A DNA stretch of 64,000 bases from Pseudoalteromonas luteoviolacea S2607 (GCF_001625575.1 NZ_AUXV01000056.1:372001-436000), one strand, 5' to 3'. Counted from the stretch's first letter, positions 37,892-47,443 are shown. Translations and numbers: made by a program. Notes: generated by a model not told the origin, from the sequence alone.

Positions 37892-38917
37892 TTACTTAAA
37901 AATACCTACATAAGTCGGCGTAGAACTTGACTTACTAGCCCTATACATGCCTTTGGTGTTAAACGGCATGCTGATGTTGCCCTGACTATCGACAATTATA
38001 ACGCCACCAGTACCGCCAGCTTGGAACATACGCCCAAATATCACTTCCTTGCCAGCTTGAGCGATAGACTTATTTTGATATTCCACTCGGGCACATATAT
38101 CAGCTGCTACATTGTAACGAATAAAATACTCACCATGGCCAGTTGCTGACACAGCACATGATTGATTATCAGCAAACGTGCCCGCACCAATGATTGGTGA
38201 GTCCCCAACTCGTCCATATCGTTTAGCTGTCATACCTCCTGTTGAAGTACCTGCCGATAAGTTTCCATGTTTATCAACCGCTACTGCACCAACGGTGCCC
38301 ATTTTAAACTCTGCTGGTAAAGACTGATGTGCCGCTTGGTAATCTTTAGTACCGCTTTCTTGTTGGCGTAGCTTTTCTTTAGCACGCAAGAGAGATTTAT
38401 ATCTATCAGGGGTATTGAAGTATTGTGATTTTACCAATTCAATACCTTGCTTTTTAGCAAACTCCTCAGCACCTTCTCCACTGAGCATAACGTGTACAGA
38501 GTTGTCCATCACTTCTCTAGCCAAATTAATTGGGTTTTTTACATGCTTAACACCCGATACCGCACCTGCTTGTCGGTTTCGACCGTCCATAATAGAAGCA
38601 TCTAACTCATGACTCTCTTCATAGGTATACACAGCTCCCTTACCTGCGTTAAAAAATGGTGAATCCTCTAGGATATTGATCGCTTTTGTAATTGCATCTA
38701 AGCTATCACCGCCGTTTTCAAGCACCTTATACCCGGCTTCCACAGCTTCTTGAAGCTTTGCCCGGTATGCTTTTTCTTTTTCTGGCGTAAAACGGCTTTT
38801 CTCAATGGTACCAGCACCACCATGAATGGCGATTGCGATAGGTTGTTCCGCATGCTTTGCGACAGCCCCTGTACAAGCTAGCGTAAGCATTAGCCCCAAT
38901 AAAATCTTATTATTCAT
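37892..38917 (-). CDS. iaaA: Isoaspartyl peptidase / L-asparaginase, exported
   Basis: A 341-residue N-terminal-nucleophile hydrolase. A signal peptide ('ILLGLMLTLACTGAVA') suggests periplasmic location. 'AIAIHGGAGTIEKS' and 'DSPFFNAGKGAVYT' are family motifs, and the autoproteolysis site lies before Thr208 in 'KMGTVGAVAVDKHGNLSAGTSTGG', followed by 'GRVGDSPIIGAGTFAD'. After cleavage the Thr becomes the nucleophile that hydrolyses isoaspartyl dipeptides and asparagine. It ends with its own terminator and appears to be a single-gene unit. Confidence 0.9.
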   Translation of the reverse strand: MNNKILLGLMLTLACTGAVAKHAEQPIAIAIHGGAGTIEKSRFTPEKEKAYRAKLQEAVEAGYKVLENGGDSLDAITKAINILEDSPFFNAGKGAVYTYEESHELDASIMDGRNRQAGAVSGVKHVKNPINLAREVMDNSVHVMLSGEGAEEFAKKQGIELVKSQYFNTPDRYKSLLRAKEKLRQQESGTKDYQAAHQSLPAEFKMGTVGAVAVDKHGNLSAGTSTGGMTAKRYGRVGDSPIIGAGTFADNQSCAVSATGHGEYFIRYNVAADICARVEYQNKSIAQAGKEVIFGRMFQAGGTGGVIIVDSQGNISMPFNTKGMYRASKSSSTPTYVGIFK

Positions 38918-39125
38918 TTTTATCCTTTTGTTGGATTTTTAACGCTATAACAATGCGCGTAAACACGAGACGAGGCAAGCTTTTGCGTTAAAGCACGGTG
39001 AAAATCGCCCAAACAAAGTGAATTGACGTTGAGTGACTGAACTAAGGCCTGTGTAAATAAAATCGTTGATTGCAACCATAGTGTAGCTTTTCGTGTAAAC
39101 TAAACGCGGTTTAATATTGAGGCAT

Positions 39126-39152
39126 AAAAAAACGCTTGCGGTGCAAGCGTTT
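39126..39152 (-). terminator. Rho-independent terminator after sapC
   Basis: AAACGCTTGC and GCAAGCGTTT form a perfect 10-bp stem with a 3-base loop, 38 bases after the sapC stop, followed on the minus strand by TTTT. Confidence 0.88.
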
Positions 39153-39190
39153 CTATCTGTTCGTCAAGCTCACAAAGTGAACTTACCATA

Positions 39191-39901
39191 TTAAGCTTCT
39201 GGTAGCTGAGCTTTAAGACGAGCTAGACGCGCTACTTGATGAGTTGAAGTCAAGAAAGCGAAAATAGGCGCTAGGTAACCGCGCTTACGTAGCTCTAGGT
39301 ACTCTTCATCGCTAAGCTCGTTTAGTTTACGCTCATCTACTAAGTAAATGCCGTTGATGTCTTTTTTCTCACCAGCGATATCAACAGTTAAAGTCTGTTG
39401 TACTAGTAGCTCTTTATCAGCAAGGAACTGAGTAAATACTTCTGTTACACGCGCAAACTCAACATAGTTTACAAGGGCTTCTTTACGAGCCTGAAGGTAC
39501 TCAGTTTCTTTGCCATCAGCAAATAAAGCGTTACCTTCTTCTTCACCAACTAATGGGCTTGCTTCGTCGATAACGATACCGAACTGATCTTCCTCAGGGT
39601 GCTTTACTAAACCGAAAGGGTAACGAGCAGCAGCTAGCGGTGCAAAACCTGCCTGCCACTTGCCGTCTCTAACATATAGGTTTTCACCAGGTTCTAAACC
39701 GAATAAAGCAACTGCTTGAAATTGACCAGTTTCAGTATTCTTAACAAATGCCATTGGGAACTCTGTTGCAACACGAGCAAACTCATGTGCAACAACTGGG
39801 ATTAGGTGCTGAGATTTAAGAAATTCAACATTGATGCCGTTTTTAACTTTAATGTTGGCATGCTTCTCGTTGTGTAAAGGCTGCACTTGCTGCTCCGCCA
39901 T
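39191..39901 (-). CDS. SapC family protein
   Basis: A 236-residue cytosolic-looking protein with 'FLKSQHLIPVVAHEFARVATEFPMAFVKN', 'YVRDGKWQAGFAPLAAARYPFGLV' and 'DEASPLVGEEEGNALFADGKETEYLQ', the SapC signature. The family name comes from a Campylobacter S-layer-associated gene, but in Alteromonadales, Xanthomonads and Caulobacterales SapC is repeatedly adjacent to TonB receptors and flavin-halogenase homologues, as here. Biochemical function is unknown. ATG at 39901 has GGAG 7 bases upstream. It is divergent from the first halogenase gene and shares a 257-base intergenic region with an operator-like palindrome. Confidence 0.85.
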   Translation of the reverse strand: MAEQQVQPLHNEKHANIKVKNGINVEFLKSQHLIPVVAHEFARVATEFPMAFVKNTETGQFQAVALFGLEPGENLYVRDGKWQAGFAPLAAARYPFGLVKHPEEDQFGIVIDEASPLVGEEEGNALFADGKETEYLQARKEALVNYVEFARVTEVFTQFLADKELLVQQTLTVDIAGEKKDINGIYLVDERKLNELSDEEYLELRKRGYLAPIFAFLTSTHQVARLARLKAQLPEA

Positions 39902-40099
39902 AATACTACTCCATTCAAATTCGTAATTATTACTTTTAGTGGCCCTAAGGCTAATGGTTTTGAACACAAATTGGAAGTGAATTTATGAACTTCTCATTTA
40001 TTTTACAAATGACCAAAAAGCTGCCGTAGAGTTTTTAGTCAACCTGCTGTGTTCTTCTTGCTCTATGTCAACAACTTAAAGTATGTAACATGAATTAAA

Positions 40100-40113
40100 T
40101 GACATCGCTGTCT
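40100..40113. promoter_or_regulatory. LacI-type operator-like palindrome, sapC/halogenase intergenic
   Basis: TGACATCGCTGTCT differs at two positions from the three TGACAACGCTGTCA copies at 47446, 47766 and 52403. It lies between the divergent sapC and halogenase genes, 45 bases before the halogenase start, where it could control both. The regulator is probably the LacI protein at 52703, but that is inference. Confidence 0.6.
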
Positions 40114-40158
40114 ATACCTGTATACTTTGTTACAAGTTTGAGAACTGGAGTAACTATC

Positions 40159-41676
40159 ATGTCTGAGCAATCGATAAAAAGTATAACTATTGTAGGCGGA
40201 GGCTCGTCTGGCTGGATGACAGCAGCATATCTAAACGAGTTGTACAATAGCAAATCACACAAGATCGACATTACGCTAATTGAAAGTAAAGATATAGGTA
40301 TTCTAGGAGTTGGTGAAGCAACTGTGCACTCAATTCGATACTTCTTTGCAGCTATGGGGATTAACGAACAAGAACTAATGCGAGAAACCCAAGCTACCTA
40401 CAAGTCAGGCATCATGTTCAGAAACTGGATGAAACCGACTGAGTCAGGCGAAACTCATGAGTACTTCCACCCTTTTGAGCAACAGCAACTCGGGTCAAAT
40501 ATTGATATTGCCACAGCTTGGCTCCTAAGTGATCGAAATAAGCAAGAGCGATATGATGAAGGCGTATGTTTAAGCTCCCACACCATCAAACACGCCCTAT
40601 CGCCTAAGTTACCTAACTCAACCGGCTACAAAGCGCCCACACCATACGGATATCATTTAGATGCGACCCAAATGGCGCGCTTTTTAAAAACTAAATGCAC
40701 TGCTGCGGGCGTAAAACACGTAGAAGCCACCGTAACCGATATCTCAGTTGCGAATGGAAATATCGATACAGTACATACCGAAAAGGGAGACTTTTCTGCT
40801 GATGTATTTATTGATTGTACGGGGTTTAAAGGCCTCTTAATCAATAAAGTTAGTACGAACAATTGGGAAAGCTTCGAGGAAGCATTACCTTGTAATAAAG
40901 CGGTTGCAATTCAAAGAAAGTTACCAGCAAATAAAACGCCGAACCCTTACACCGTTGCAACAGCTTTGAGTAATGGTTGGGTGTGGCAGATTGACCTCGC
41001 AAACCGTCAAGGCACTGGTTATGTATATGATGGAAACCGCCTAACTAAAAAAGAGGCTGAAGAAGAGCTCAAGTCTTTCCTCGGTGAAGAAAGTGAGTTC
41101 ATCAAAACAACACATATAGATATGCAAATCGGCAGGCGCAAAGAGTTTTGGGTTGGTAATTGTATCTGTGTTGGTCTTTCAGGTGGTTTTATTGAGCCCT
41201 TAGAGTCGACAGGCTTGCACTTGATTAATCTTGGGGCACGATTACTTTCTACACACCTGACAGGAACACAGGTGCCACTATCGGTTAAAGACTCATATAA
41301 CCGATTAATGAGGCATGCTTATGATGATTTAAAACAGTTTATTGTATTGCACTACTGCTTGACTGACAGAGACGACAGCGAGTTTTGGGTGCAAGCAAGA
41401 AAATCTGTTGAACATTGTCCAGAATTGATAGAAAAGTTAGCACTATGGCGTAATAAACCATGTGAATTCGCAGATATAGGCAGTGCGGGAACATCTTGTT
41501 TTACCGATGAAAACTATAGATATATTCTCTATGGCATGGGCCACGCCCCCAAGCTTAATATTGAATATGATTATTCAGAGCACGAAGCTGTTTTTGATGA
41601 ACTGCAAAACAGGATAAAGCGACTCATCGGTTCAGTTATGACCCACGAAGACGCACTCAAGAGAATTAATAGCTAA
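40159..41676 (+). CDS. Flavin-dependent halogenase homologue 1 (tryptophan halogenase family)
   Basis: A 505-residue protein of the flavin-dependent halogenase family, which uses FADH2, O2 and halide to form an HOX/haloamine species. The FAD loop 'VGGGSSGWMTAAYL' is at 12-25, 'GVGEAT' at 50-55, the lysine equivalent to PrnA Lys79 is Lys82 in 'TYKSGIMFRNW', and the glutamate equivalent to Glu346 is Glu346 in 'GFIEPLESTG'. The family WxWxIP motif is W274-V-W276-Q-I-D279, so the final Pro is Asp. ATG at 40159 has GGAG 8 bases before it. No tryptophan-derived natural-product genes are nearby, so the substrate is probably not free tryptophan. Confidence 0.85.
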   Translation: MSEQSIKSITIVGGGSSGWMTAAYLNELYNSKSHKIDITLIESKDIGILGVGEATVHSIRYFFAAMGINEQELMRETQATYKSGIMFRNWMKPTESGETHEYFHPFEQQQLGSNIDIATAWLLSDRNKQERYDEGVCLSSHTIKHALSPKLPNSTGYKAPTPYGYHLDATQMARFLKTKCTAAGVKHVEATVTDISVANGNIDTVHTEKGDFSADVFIDCTGFKGLLINKVSTNNWESFEEALPCNKAVAIQRKLPANKTPNPYTVATALSNGWVWQIDLANRQGTGYVYDGNRLTKKEAEEELKSFLGEESEFIKTTHIDMQIGRRKEFWVGNCICVGLSGGFIEPLESTGLHLINLGARLLSTHLTGTQVPLSVKDSYNRLMRHAYDDLKQFIVLHYCLTDRDDSEFWVQARKSVEHCPELIEKLALWRNKPCEFADIGSAGTSCFTDENYRYILYGMGHAPKLNIEYDYSEHEAVFDELQNRIKRLIGSVMTHEDALKRINS

Positions 41677-41677
41677 C

Positions 41678-41714
41678 AAATAGGAGGGTAGCACAATGAT
41701 GCGCTACCCTATTT
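41678..41714. terminator. Hairpin between convergent halogenase and sulfotransferase genes
   Basis: GGGTAGC (41686-41692) pairs with GCTACCC (41703-41709), extended by AAATA/TATTT after a 3-base bulge. It spans the 32 bases between the two convergent genes and overlaps the sulfotransferase stop; a bidirectional terminator is likely. Confidence 0.55.
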
Positions 41715-43139
41715 CAGTTTCCGTTGGTAAGGTGACAGATGCGTTTCATATTTACGCCATTTTTGAACTGACGATGTATATATTGGCTTTCTCACTTGCT
41801 GATCACTCACAGTATGAACAACTTTACTGCCTTCATAAAAATGTTCACAGCTTTGTTGATAATCCAGCCCTAAAAACGACAGTACTTCGCATATAACTTT
41901 TTTCGGGTTTGCGATAAGCGCTTCATACTCTAATGTAAAGATCGCCCCATTTGATGTATCTTCAAAAAAAGACATCAGTTTGTCGTACTCTATGTAATAG
42001 TCTGTTAAATCATCTAGACTATTGGCAAAGCCATTACCTAACCCAAAGTTCTGCTCATAACAACTCCATATAGTATCCATCGGCGAACGCCTACAATGGA
42101 TGACTTTTGCGTTGGGGAAAACCTGATGTATCAGTCCAACAGCTTTGAAATTTTGTGGCATTTTATCCGTAAAGTAAGTAGCCGTTTGCAAGAACGCCGT
42201 ATTCTCTAGGTATCGGTCAGCTACTTTATTTAATGCTTCGGTATTGATTTTGCCTAACCAATGTGGAAACGCAGTTCGAGGCACATATTTTGCCGCAACT
42301 TCAGCACTACAACGAGCAAACTCAAACAACTCATCTCCTGCTGTTACTTCACTATGTGCTGCGAGTATTTGCTCAATCAGTGTCGTCCCACTTCGGGGCA
42401 TTCCTACAATAAATATTGGCTGTGCAGAAGAATTATCACTTTTATCTAATTCGGAATGTGAGAACTTCTTTTTAATTGCGCGCAGTGCTTCCAATTCATC
42501 AACGCCATTATAAGGCACTATCTTGCGCTGTATTTCATTGGCTTTATGTAACCAGTGGACGTATTCGTCTGGACTACTTGAAAGCTGTTTGGCAATGGCA
42601 AATGCATAAAACGCTTTGTCTTTATTACTTTCTGCGTTGGAGAAACGTTCTTTCAGGTTGTGAGTGTGTAAAAGATCCTTGCCCGGCTGCGCTCGCACTA
42701 GATTATATGAAGCCTCTGAAAAATCGGGTTTGATCTCTAAAGCACTCTTGAAACACACTGAGGCTTGTTCTAGCTCTCCTATTTCTCGATATAAAATACC
42801 AAGCTGGTTGTGTATCGAAGCTTTATCAGAATGGTATGCCAACGCCTGTCGCAGCAAATTAATAGCATTCGTATGCTGTTTAAGCGAGCGATAGCTATGC
42901 GCCAAAAACTTATACCCAGATTCAAAAGAGGGGGACTTCTGCATAACCTTAGCCATCACACCTACAAAATGGCTATAGCGTCCGGTTTGATAGAGCCACA
43001 TCAATCCCTGTTGTAATGTTGCTACTGATGCACCTTGAACAAGCAACCCTTCTATCTGTTTCGCTACGTTTAAGCTATCTTCGTTTATAAGCGCCGATTT
43101 TAATGCTTCGTAGCTGGTTTTGCTGTGTGAACTTTCCAT
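41709..43139 (-). CDS. TPR-sulfotransferase fusion protein
   Basis: A 476-residue protein with N-terminal tetratricopeptide repeats (about 60-150; 'HSDKASIHNQLGILYREIGELEQASVCFKSALEIKPDFSEASYNL') and a C-terminal sulfotransferase domain (about 240-475). The 5'-phosphosulfate loop is 'FIVGMPRSGTTLIEQILAAH' and the 3'-phosphate-binding segment 'KVIHCRRSPMDTIWSCYEQNF'. Such proteins transfer sulfate from PAPS to proteins or small molecules; substrate unknown. It starts 9 bases after the second halogenase, which implies one transcript and a shared pathway. Confidence 0.85.
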   Translation of the reverse strand: MESSHSKTSYEALKSALINEDSLNVAKQIEGLLVQGASVATLQQGLMWLYQTGRYSHFVGVMAKVMQKSPSFESGYKFLAHSYRSLKQHTNAINLLRQALAYHSDKASIHNQLGILYREIGELEQASVCFKSALEIKPDFSEASYNLVRAQPGKDLLHTHNLKERFSNAESNKDKAFYAFAIAKQLSSSPDEYVHWLHKANEIQRKIVPYNGVDELEALRAIKKKFSHSELDKSDNSSAQPIFIVGMPRSGTTLIEQILAAHSEVTAGDELFEFARCSAEVAAKYVPRTAFPHWLGKINTEALNKVADRYLENTAFLQTATYFTDKMPQNFKAVGLIHQVFPNAKVIHCRRSPMDTIWSCYEQNFGLGNGFANSLDDLTDYYIEYDKLMSFFEDTSNGAIFTLEYEALIANPKKVICEVLSFLGLDYQQSCEHFYEGSKVVHTVSDQQVRKPIYTSSVQKWRKYETHLSPYQRKLK

Positions 43140-43148
43140 TTTTTTGGG

Positions 43149-44693
43149 CTAAACCTTGCTCAAACCAAACTGATTAATCTTCTCCAACAGCGTCCTATTT
43201 GGCTCTAACTGTTTTTCAAGGCTCTGAGCATACCTTACGATTTCTGCCACTTCTTTTCTCGCCAGTTCTTTTTGTTGGTATATACATGATAATGCAGAAA
43301 TGTCTGTGTCAAATTCCATTCCATATAAAACATATAAATAATTTTCGAGGTTAAAAACTTCTAAAGTAGAACTAAAGTCATAAGCCTTCGGTATTTGATA
43401 TCGCCACAGTGTTAACTTTTCTTGCAGAGATTCAGGAATTGAACTCTTACAGCGATTATCCAACCAAAACTGTGAATCGCTTCTCTTAGAAATGCAGTAA
43501 TGAAGCTTGATAAAGTCGATAACCTTGTCCCACATATGGCTTACTCTTCGGTTGAATGCTTTTGCGTTCGCTTCCATCGCTTTATGCTCAAATGTGAACT
43601 GCTCTGCTAGCATTCTAGCGGTGATATCGAATACTAAAAGGCCTGTGGCTTCTAGTGGCTCTACAAAGCCTTGCGCAAGGCCCATCGCCACGCAATTCTT
43701 TGTCCACGCTTCTTCTCGATACCCAATCTTCATTGAAATCTTTCTCGCGTCGACTTGCTCATCAGGCATTTTCAAATAGTCAGATAGATCGCGTAAGGCT
43801 TGTTCGTCAGAAGTGTGACTGCTAGAGTAAACATGGCCTATTCCGCGCCTAGAGGTTAAACCGATGTCCCAAATCCAGCCATTTTTTTGCGCTGTGGACA
43901 GGGTGTAGCTGGGGATAGACTCATTTTCTTTGCCATAAGGAACTTGAATTGCCAGTGCGCTATCCACAAACAAAGTATCTTTCTTATCCACAAAAGGCAC
44001 ATTTAAAACACCACTGCTTAACTTTGCACTAAACCCAGTGCAATCAAGAAAGAAGTCCCCCTCAATTTCACCAGCTTCAAGGGTTTCAATAGAAGTAATT
44101 TCGCCGTTAGCGCCTACGTTCGCCTGCTTCATTGTTGCCGAAATATAGTTAACACCCAACACTTCGGTAGCGTGCTTCTGGAGCATATTCGAAAATTTAC
44201 CAGCATCTAAGTGGTAAGCGTAATTTGAGATCCCTTGAAACTCTGTGTGAGTAATCGATTTAGGCGCTAAGTTAGCGTTGCAAACGTGGCTTTGGAAACC
44301 GACTAACTCTGAATAACTATTAAAATCTTCAAATGCCCCAAGTAAGTAATATGCACTGAGGTCAAATTTCTCTAAAAATGGATAATCAAAAGGGTGATAG
44401 TATGCGTGTTGCTTAACATCAGGGTTGTTTAACCAATTTACAAACTTAATTCCTTGTTTGAAGGTAACATCGCACTCTCTGATAAACTGGGTTTCGCTGA
44501 TACCCAAATATTGCAGTGTACTCCTCATCATGGGAACAGTCCCTTCGCCAACGCCTATTGTGGGAATATCGGGGGACTCGACAAGTGTCACTTCCACCTG
44601 TGAGGTATTGTAAGGTTGTAACTTTTTGGCTAAATGGTTGGCAGCGAGCCACCCAGCTGTCCCCCCACCTACTATTACGATTTTCTTTATCAC
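43149..44693 (-). CDS. Flavin-dependent halogenase homologue 2 (tryptophan halogenase family)
   Basis: A 514-residue paralogue-like protein of the same family as the gene at 40159 but clearly different in sequence. FAD loop 'VGGGTAGWLAANHL' (8-21), 'GVGEGT' (47-52), Lys79 in 'TFKQGIKFVNW', Glu345 in 'GFVEPLEATG'. The WxWxIP motif reads W273-I-W275-D-I-G278, again without the Pro. GTG start at 44693 with GGAG 5 bases upstream. It lies 88 bases after the TonB receptor, beyond a terminator, and 9 bases before the sulfotransferase. Confidence 0.85.
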   Translation of the reverse strand: MIKKIVIVGGGTAGWLAANHLAKKLQPYNTSQVEVTLVESPDIPTIGVGEGTVPMMRSTLQYLGISETQFIRECDVTFKQGIKFVNWLNNPDVKQHAYYHPFDYPFLEKFDLSAYYLLGAFEDFNSYSELVGFQSHVCNANLAPKSITHTEFQGISNYAYHLDAGKFSNMLQKHATEVLGVNYISATMKQANVGANGEITSIETLEAGEIEGDFFLDCTGFSAKLSSGVLNVPFVDKKDTLFVDSALAIQVPYGKENESIPSYTLSTAQKNGWIWDIGLTSRRGIGHVYSSSHTSDEQALRDLSDYLKMPDEQVDARKISMKIGYREEAWTKNCVAMGLAQGFVEPLEATGLLVFDITARMLAEQFTFEHKAMEANAKAFNRRVSHMWDKVIDFIKLHYCISKRSDSQFWLDNRCKSSIPESLQEKLTLWRYQIPKAYDFSSTLEVFNLENYLYVLYGMEFDTDISALSCIYQQKELARKEVAEIVRYAQSLEKQLEPNRTLLEKINQFGLSKV

Positions 44694-44734
44694 AGCTTCT
44701 CCAGAAAATTGTATTTCGTTTTACTCAGAAACTA

Positions 44735-44759
44735 AAAAAGGGAGGTAACCTCCCTTTTT
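44735..44759 (-). terminator. Rho-independent terminator after the TonB receptor
   Basis: AAAAAGGGAGG and CCTCCCTTTTT form an 11-bp stem with a 3-base loop, 21 bases after the receptor stop. It separates the receptor from the halogenase-sulfotransferase pair, which may be expressed at lower level by read-through. Confidence 0.88.
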
Positions 44760-44780
44760 CTTAGACCACTCTAATAAAAA

Positions 44781-47390
44781 TTAGAAGCGGAAGCTAGCAC
44801 CTACTGAGATTAAACGAGGCATTTCATACGCGTATACTGGGAAGCCGCGTGTAAAGCCTGTGTACTCTGAGTAGAAGTTGTTATTACCTTCTTGAATAGC
44901 ATCTTCTTCAAGTAGGTTTACAACTGAAAGTCTTAGGTCGATATTTTCAGTAACATGCCAAGTCGCGCTTAGGTCAAGTGTACCGTAGTCATCATGAAGT
45001 CGGTTACCATATGCACCCACATCACGGATCATGTACTCTGAACGCCAGTTGTAAGAAGCACGAACTTCAAACATCTCGTTCTCATAGTAACCTGTTATGT
45101 TGTACGTGTGACGAGAGCTGTCAGCAAGTACTGGGTTTTGGTCAGGGAACAACATCTTGTCAGATACTGAAGTCTCTGTGTAAGTATAGTTATAAACCGT
45201 ACCGAAACCGTTACCAAAGTCTTGCTGGTACTGGAATTCAATACCTTCAACATTTGCAGAACCTTGGCTACGCTTCTCTTCAACCGTCCATCCGAACGCT
45301 TGTTCTTCAGCGTTTAGAGGGTAATCGATTTCAGCAGCTGTTGCTTGACGTTGAGATACTGACATGAAGTTTTTAACATCCTTCATGAAGAAACCAACAG
45401 AAACTAGAGAGCTTTCGTTGAAGTAGTATTCAACACCTAAGTCAAAGTTATTAGCAATAAATGGCTTAAGACCTACGTTACCAACAATCCAGTTTTGGTT
45501 GTTTGGTACGTTATCATTTGCACCCGTTACATTAGGGTTAACGTACATATCAACGTACTGAGGACGAGATAGTGTGCGAGAAGCTGCAACACGTAGAATT
45601 ACGTCTTCAGTTAAGTCAAATGCCACGTTAGCACTTGGTAAGAACTCAGAGTAATCAGCATCAGACTTTTCACGTGCACCGTCTAGGTAGTAATGAGATG
45701 TTGCATCTGTAGAGACGTAACGAATACCAAAGTTACCGCGAGATGAGTCAGTTGAGAAGTTAGCCATTACATAAAGTGCTAGGTTATCTTCTTCAATGTG
45801 GCTGTATGCACCAAGATCTTCAGTTTCACCAGTAACTGCTGCTTTAGCCGCATTAACGAAAGTAGCACTATCGAACTTCGTCATTTGGTAATCACCAAAG
45901 CCAATGTCGATCTTCTCACCTGTTAGTGCAGACGTATCAAAGTAAGGGTCGAATGAATCTGGTGTAATAAACTCATAACGACGGCTTGTTGTTTCGTGCG
46001 TAGAGTAACGTAAACCAGTCTTAAGAGATGTGATAGGACCAAAGTCAACTTCAAACTTTGCATCTGCTTGGAAGTATTGCTCTTCATCAGTCTTAGGCGT
46101 TCTGTTCATACGAGAACAGTGTGATGCATTTGTTTGACAGCTCGCTATTGCTACGTGTGAAGGAACGTAGTCTGCAATCGAAGCGCCACCAATACCATTA
46201 GGAAGATTCCAAGTTTGGTTACCGTTTGAGAAATCGTAAGTACCATCTACAATTGGAGTTCCTGACTCAGGTGCTCTGCCATTTGCATCAAATACTTCAA
46301 TTTCAAAGTCAGTACCACCAGTTGATGAAGTATCACCAGCTTGGAAGCTTAATTCGTAGCCGTCGCCTTTGTATTCTACTTTTAAGTCGTAAACCTCTGA
46401 GCTCATTGTCGCTTCACGAGGACGAGCCTGCCAGAAACCAACGTTTAGAGGACCACGAACTGGCGTGCCTTCGATGAATGCTTCCGATTCGCCACCACCC
46501 CAAGTCGTATCTGCTTGAGTTAAGAAAAGAGCATAGTTTACGTTGTTAGCTTCCATCTCCATATCCATCGCATTGAATGTAATATCCCATTCATCCGACG
46601 GTGCAAATTGGAAAGTCGCAGCATATGCATTACGCTTACGTTCTTGCTCGAAAGCTACAGGGCCTGCACCCCATTGCCAGAAAGCTTCATTACCTTGACG
46701 TTGCAATTCACGCTCTTGAGAAACAGCAGCGATTAAAACACCAAAGTTTTCATCATCATTTTTCCAACTTGCTAGACCAGAAAGTTGAGGTGAAGTCGTA
46801 TCTGAATCACTAGAGTGTAACGCTTCTACTGAGCCGTAAACAGTTAGAGGATCTAAATCAAGTGGCTTACGTGTATTAACAACAACTGTACCACCTACAC
46901 CACCTTCTAATAGATCTGCTTGAGAAGATTTATAAACTTCTAAGCCGCCTACTAGTTCTGATGGTAATAGAGAATAGTTAAAAGAACGTTTAGCAGGCTC
47001 AAATACGAACCAGCCAGTAGATGCTACATTTTGTCCGTTTAGAGTTGTCAAAGTTAGGTCGTTACCAACACCACGGATTGAAACCGCAGCACCTTCACCC
47101 CATTGACGCTGAACTGTTACACCAGGAATACGCTGTAGTGACTCTGCAACGTTTTTATCCGGCATTTTACCGATGTCTTCAGCTGTTACAGCATCGACTA
47201 CTGAATCTGAAAAACGTTTTGTATTTAGTGATGCTTCTAAAGAGCGGCGGATACCGCGTACTTCAATTACTTCTACGTCTTCTTGAACTTGATTGCCGGT
47301 TTCAGCAACTGCTACACCAGATACGCCTGCGGTTAACGCAAGACCAATGTTTGCAGCTAGTAAACTTTTCTTAAAATTATTAGCTAACAC
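44781..47390 (-). CDS. TonB-dependent outer-membrane receptor
   Basis: An 869-residue receptor. Signal peptide 'SLLAANIGLALTAGVSGVAVA', TonB-box-like 'EDVEVIEVRGIRRSLEASLNTKR', plug motifs 'DAVTAEDIGKMPDKNVAESLQRIPGVTVQR' and 'SIRGVGNDLTLTTLNGQ', then a long beta barrel ending 'SVGASFRF' with C-terminal Phe. This is the TonB-Xanth-Caul receptor type, often regulated by LacI proteins and linked to carbohydrate uptake. GTG start with AAGGGGA 5 bases upstream. Two operator-like palindromes lie upstream. No glycoside hydrolase is present in the window. Confidence 0.9.
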   Translation of the reverse strand: MLANNFKKSLLAANIGLALTAGVSGVAVAETGNQVQEDVEVIEVRGIRRSLEASLNTKRFSDSVVDAVTAEDIGKMPDKNVAESLQRIPGVTVQRQWGEGAAVSIRGVGNDLTLTTLNGQNVASTGWFVFEPAKRSFNYSLLPSELVGGLEVYKSSQADLLEGGVGGTVVVNTRKPLDLDPLTVYGSVEALHSSDSDTTSPQLSGLASWKNDDENFGVLIAAVSQERELQRQGNEAFWQWGAGPVAFEQERKRNAYAATFQFAPSDEWDITFNAMDMEMEANNVNYALFLTQADTTWGGGESEAFIEGTPVRGPLNVGFWQARPREATMSSEVYDLKVEYKGDGYELSFQAGDTSSTGGTDFEIEVFDANGRAPESGTPIVDGTYDFSNGNQTWNLPNGIGGASIADYVPSHVAIASCQTNASHCSRMNRTPKTDEEQYFQADAKFEVDFGPITSLKTGLRYSTHETTSRRYEFITPDSFDPYFDTSALTGEKIDIGFGDYQMTKFDSATFVNAAKAAVTGETEDLGAYSHIEEDNLALYVMANFSTDSSRGNFGIRYVSTDATSHYYLDGAREKSDADYSEFLPSANVAFDLTEDVILRVAASRTLSRPQYVDMYVNPNVTGANDNVPNNQNWIVGNVGLKPFIANNFDLGVEYYFNESSLVSVGFFMKDVKNFMSVSQRQATAAEIDYPLNAEEQAFGWTVEEKRSQGSANVEGIEFQYQQDFGNGFGTVYNYTYTETSVSDKMLFPDQNPVLADSSRHTYNITGYYENEMFEVRASYNWRSEYMIRDVGAYGNRLHDDYGTLDLSATWHVTENIDLRLSVVNLLEEDAIQEGNNNFYSEYTGFTRGFPVYAYEMPRLISVGASFRF

Positions 47391-47443
47391 AGGATTCCCC
47401 TTGAATCATTTTGTTGGTTTTTAAATCACTTCTGCCCAGTGAT

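Noticed and set aside
40159..44693. Reading the two halogenases as part of a tryptophan-derived antibiotic cluster
   Set aside because: No pyrrolnitrin, rebeccamycin or similar biosynthetic genes, no peptide synthetase and no flavin reductase are nearby; the neighbours are TonB receptor, SapC and sulfotransferase.
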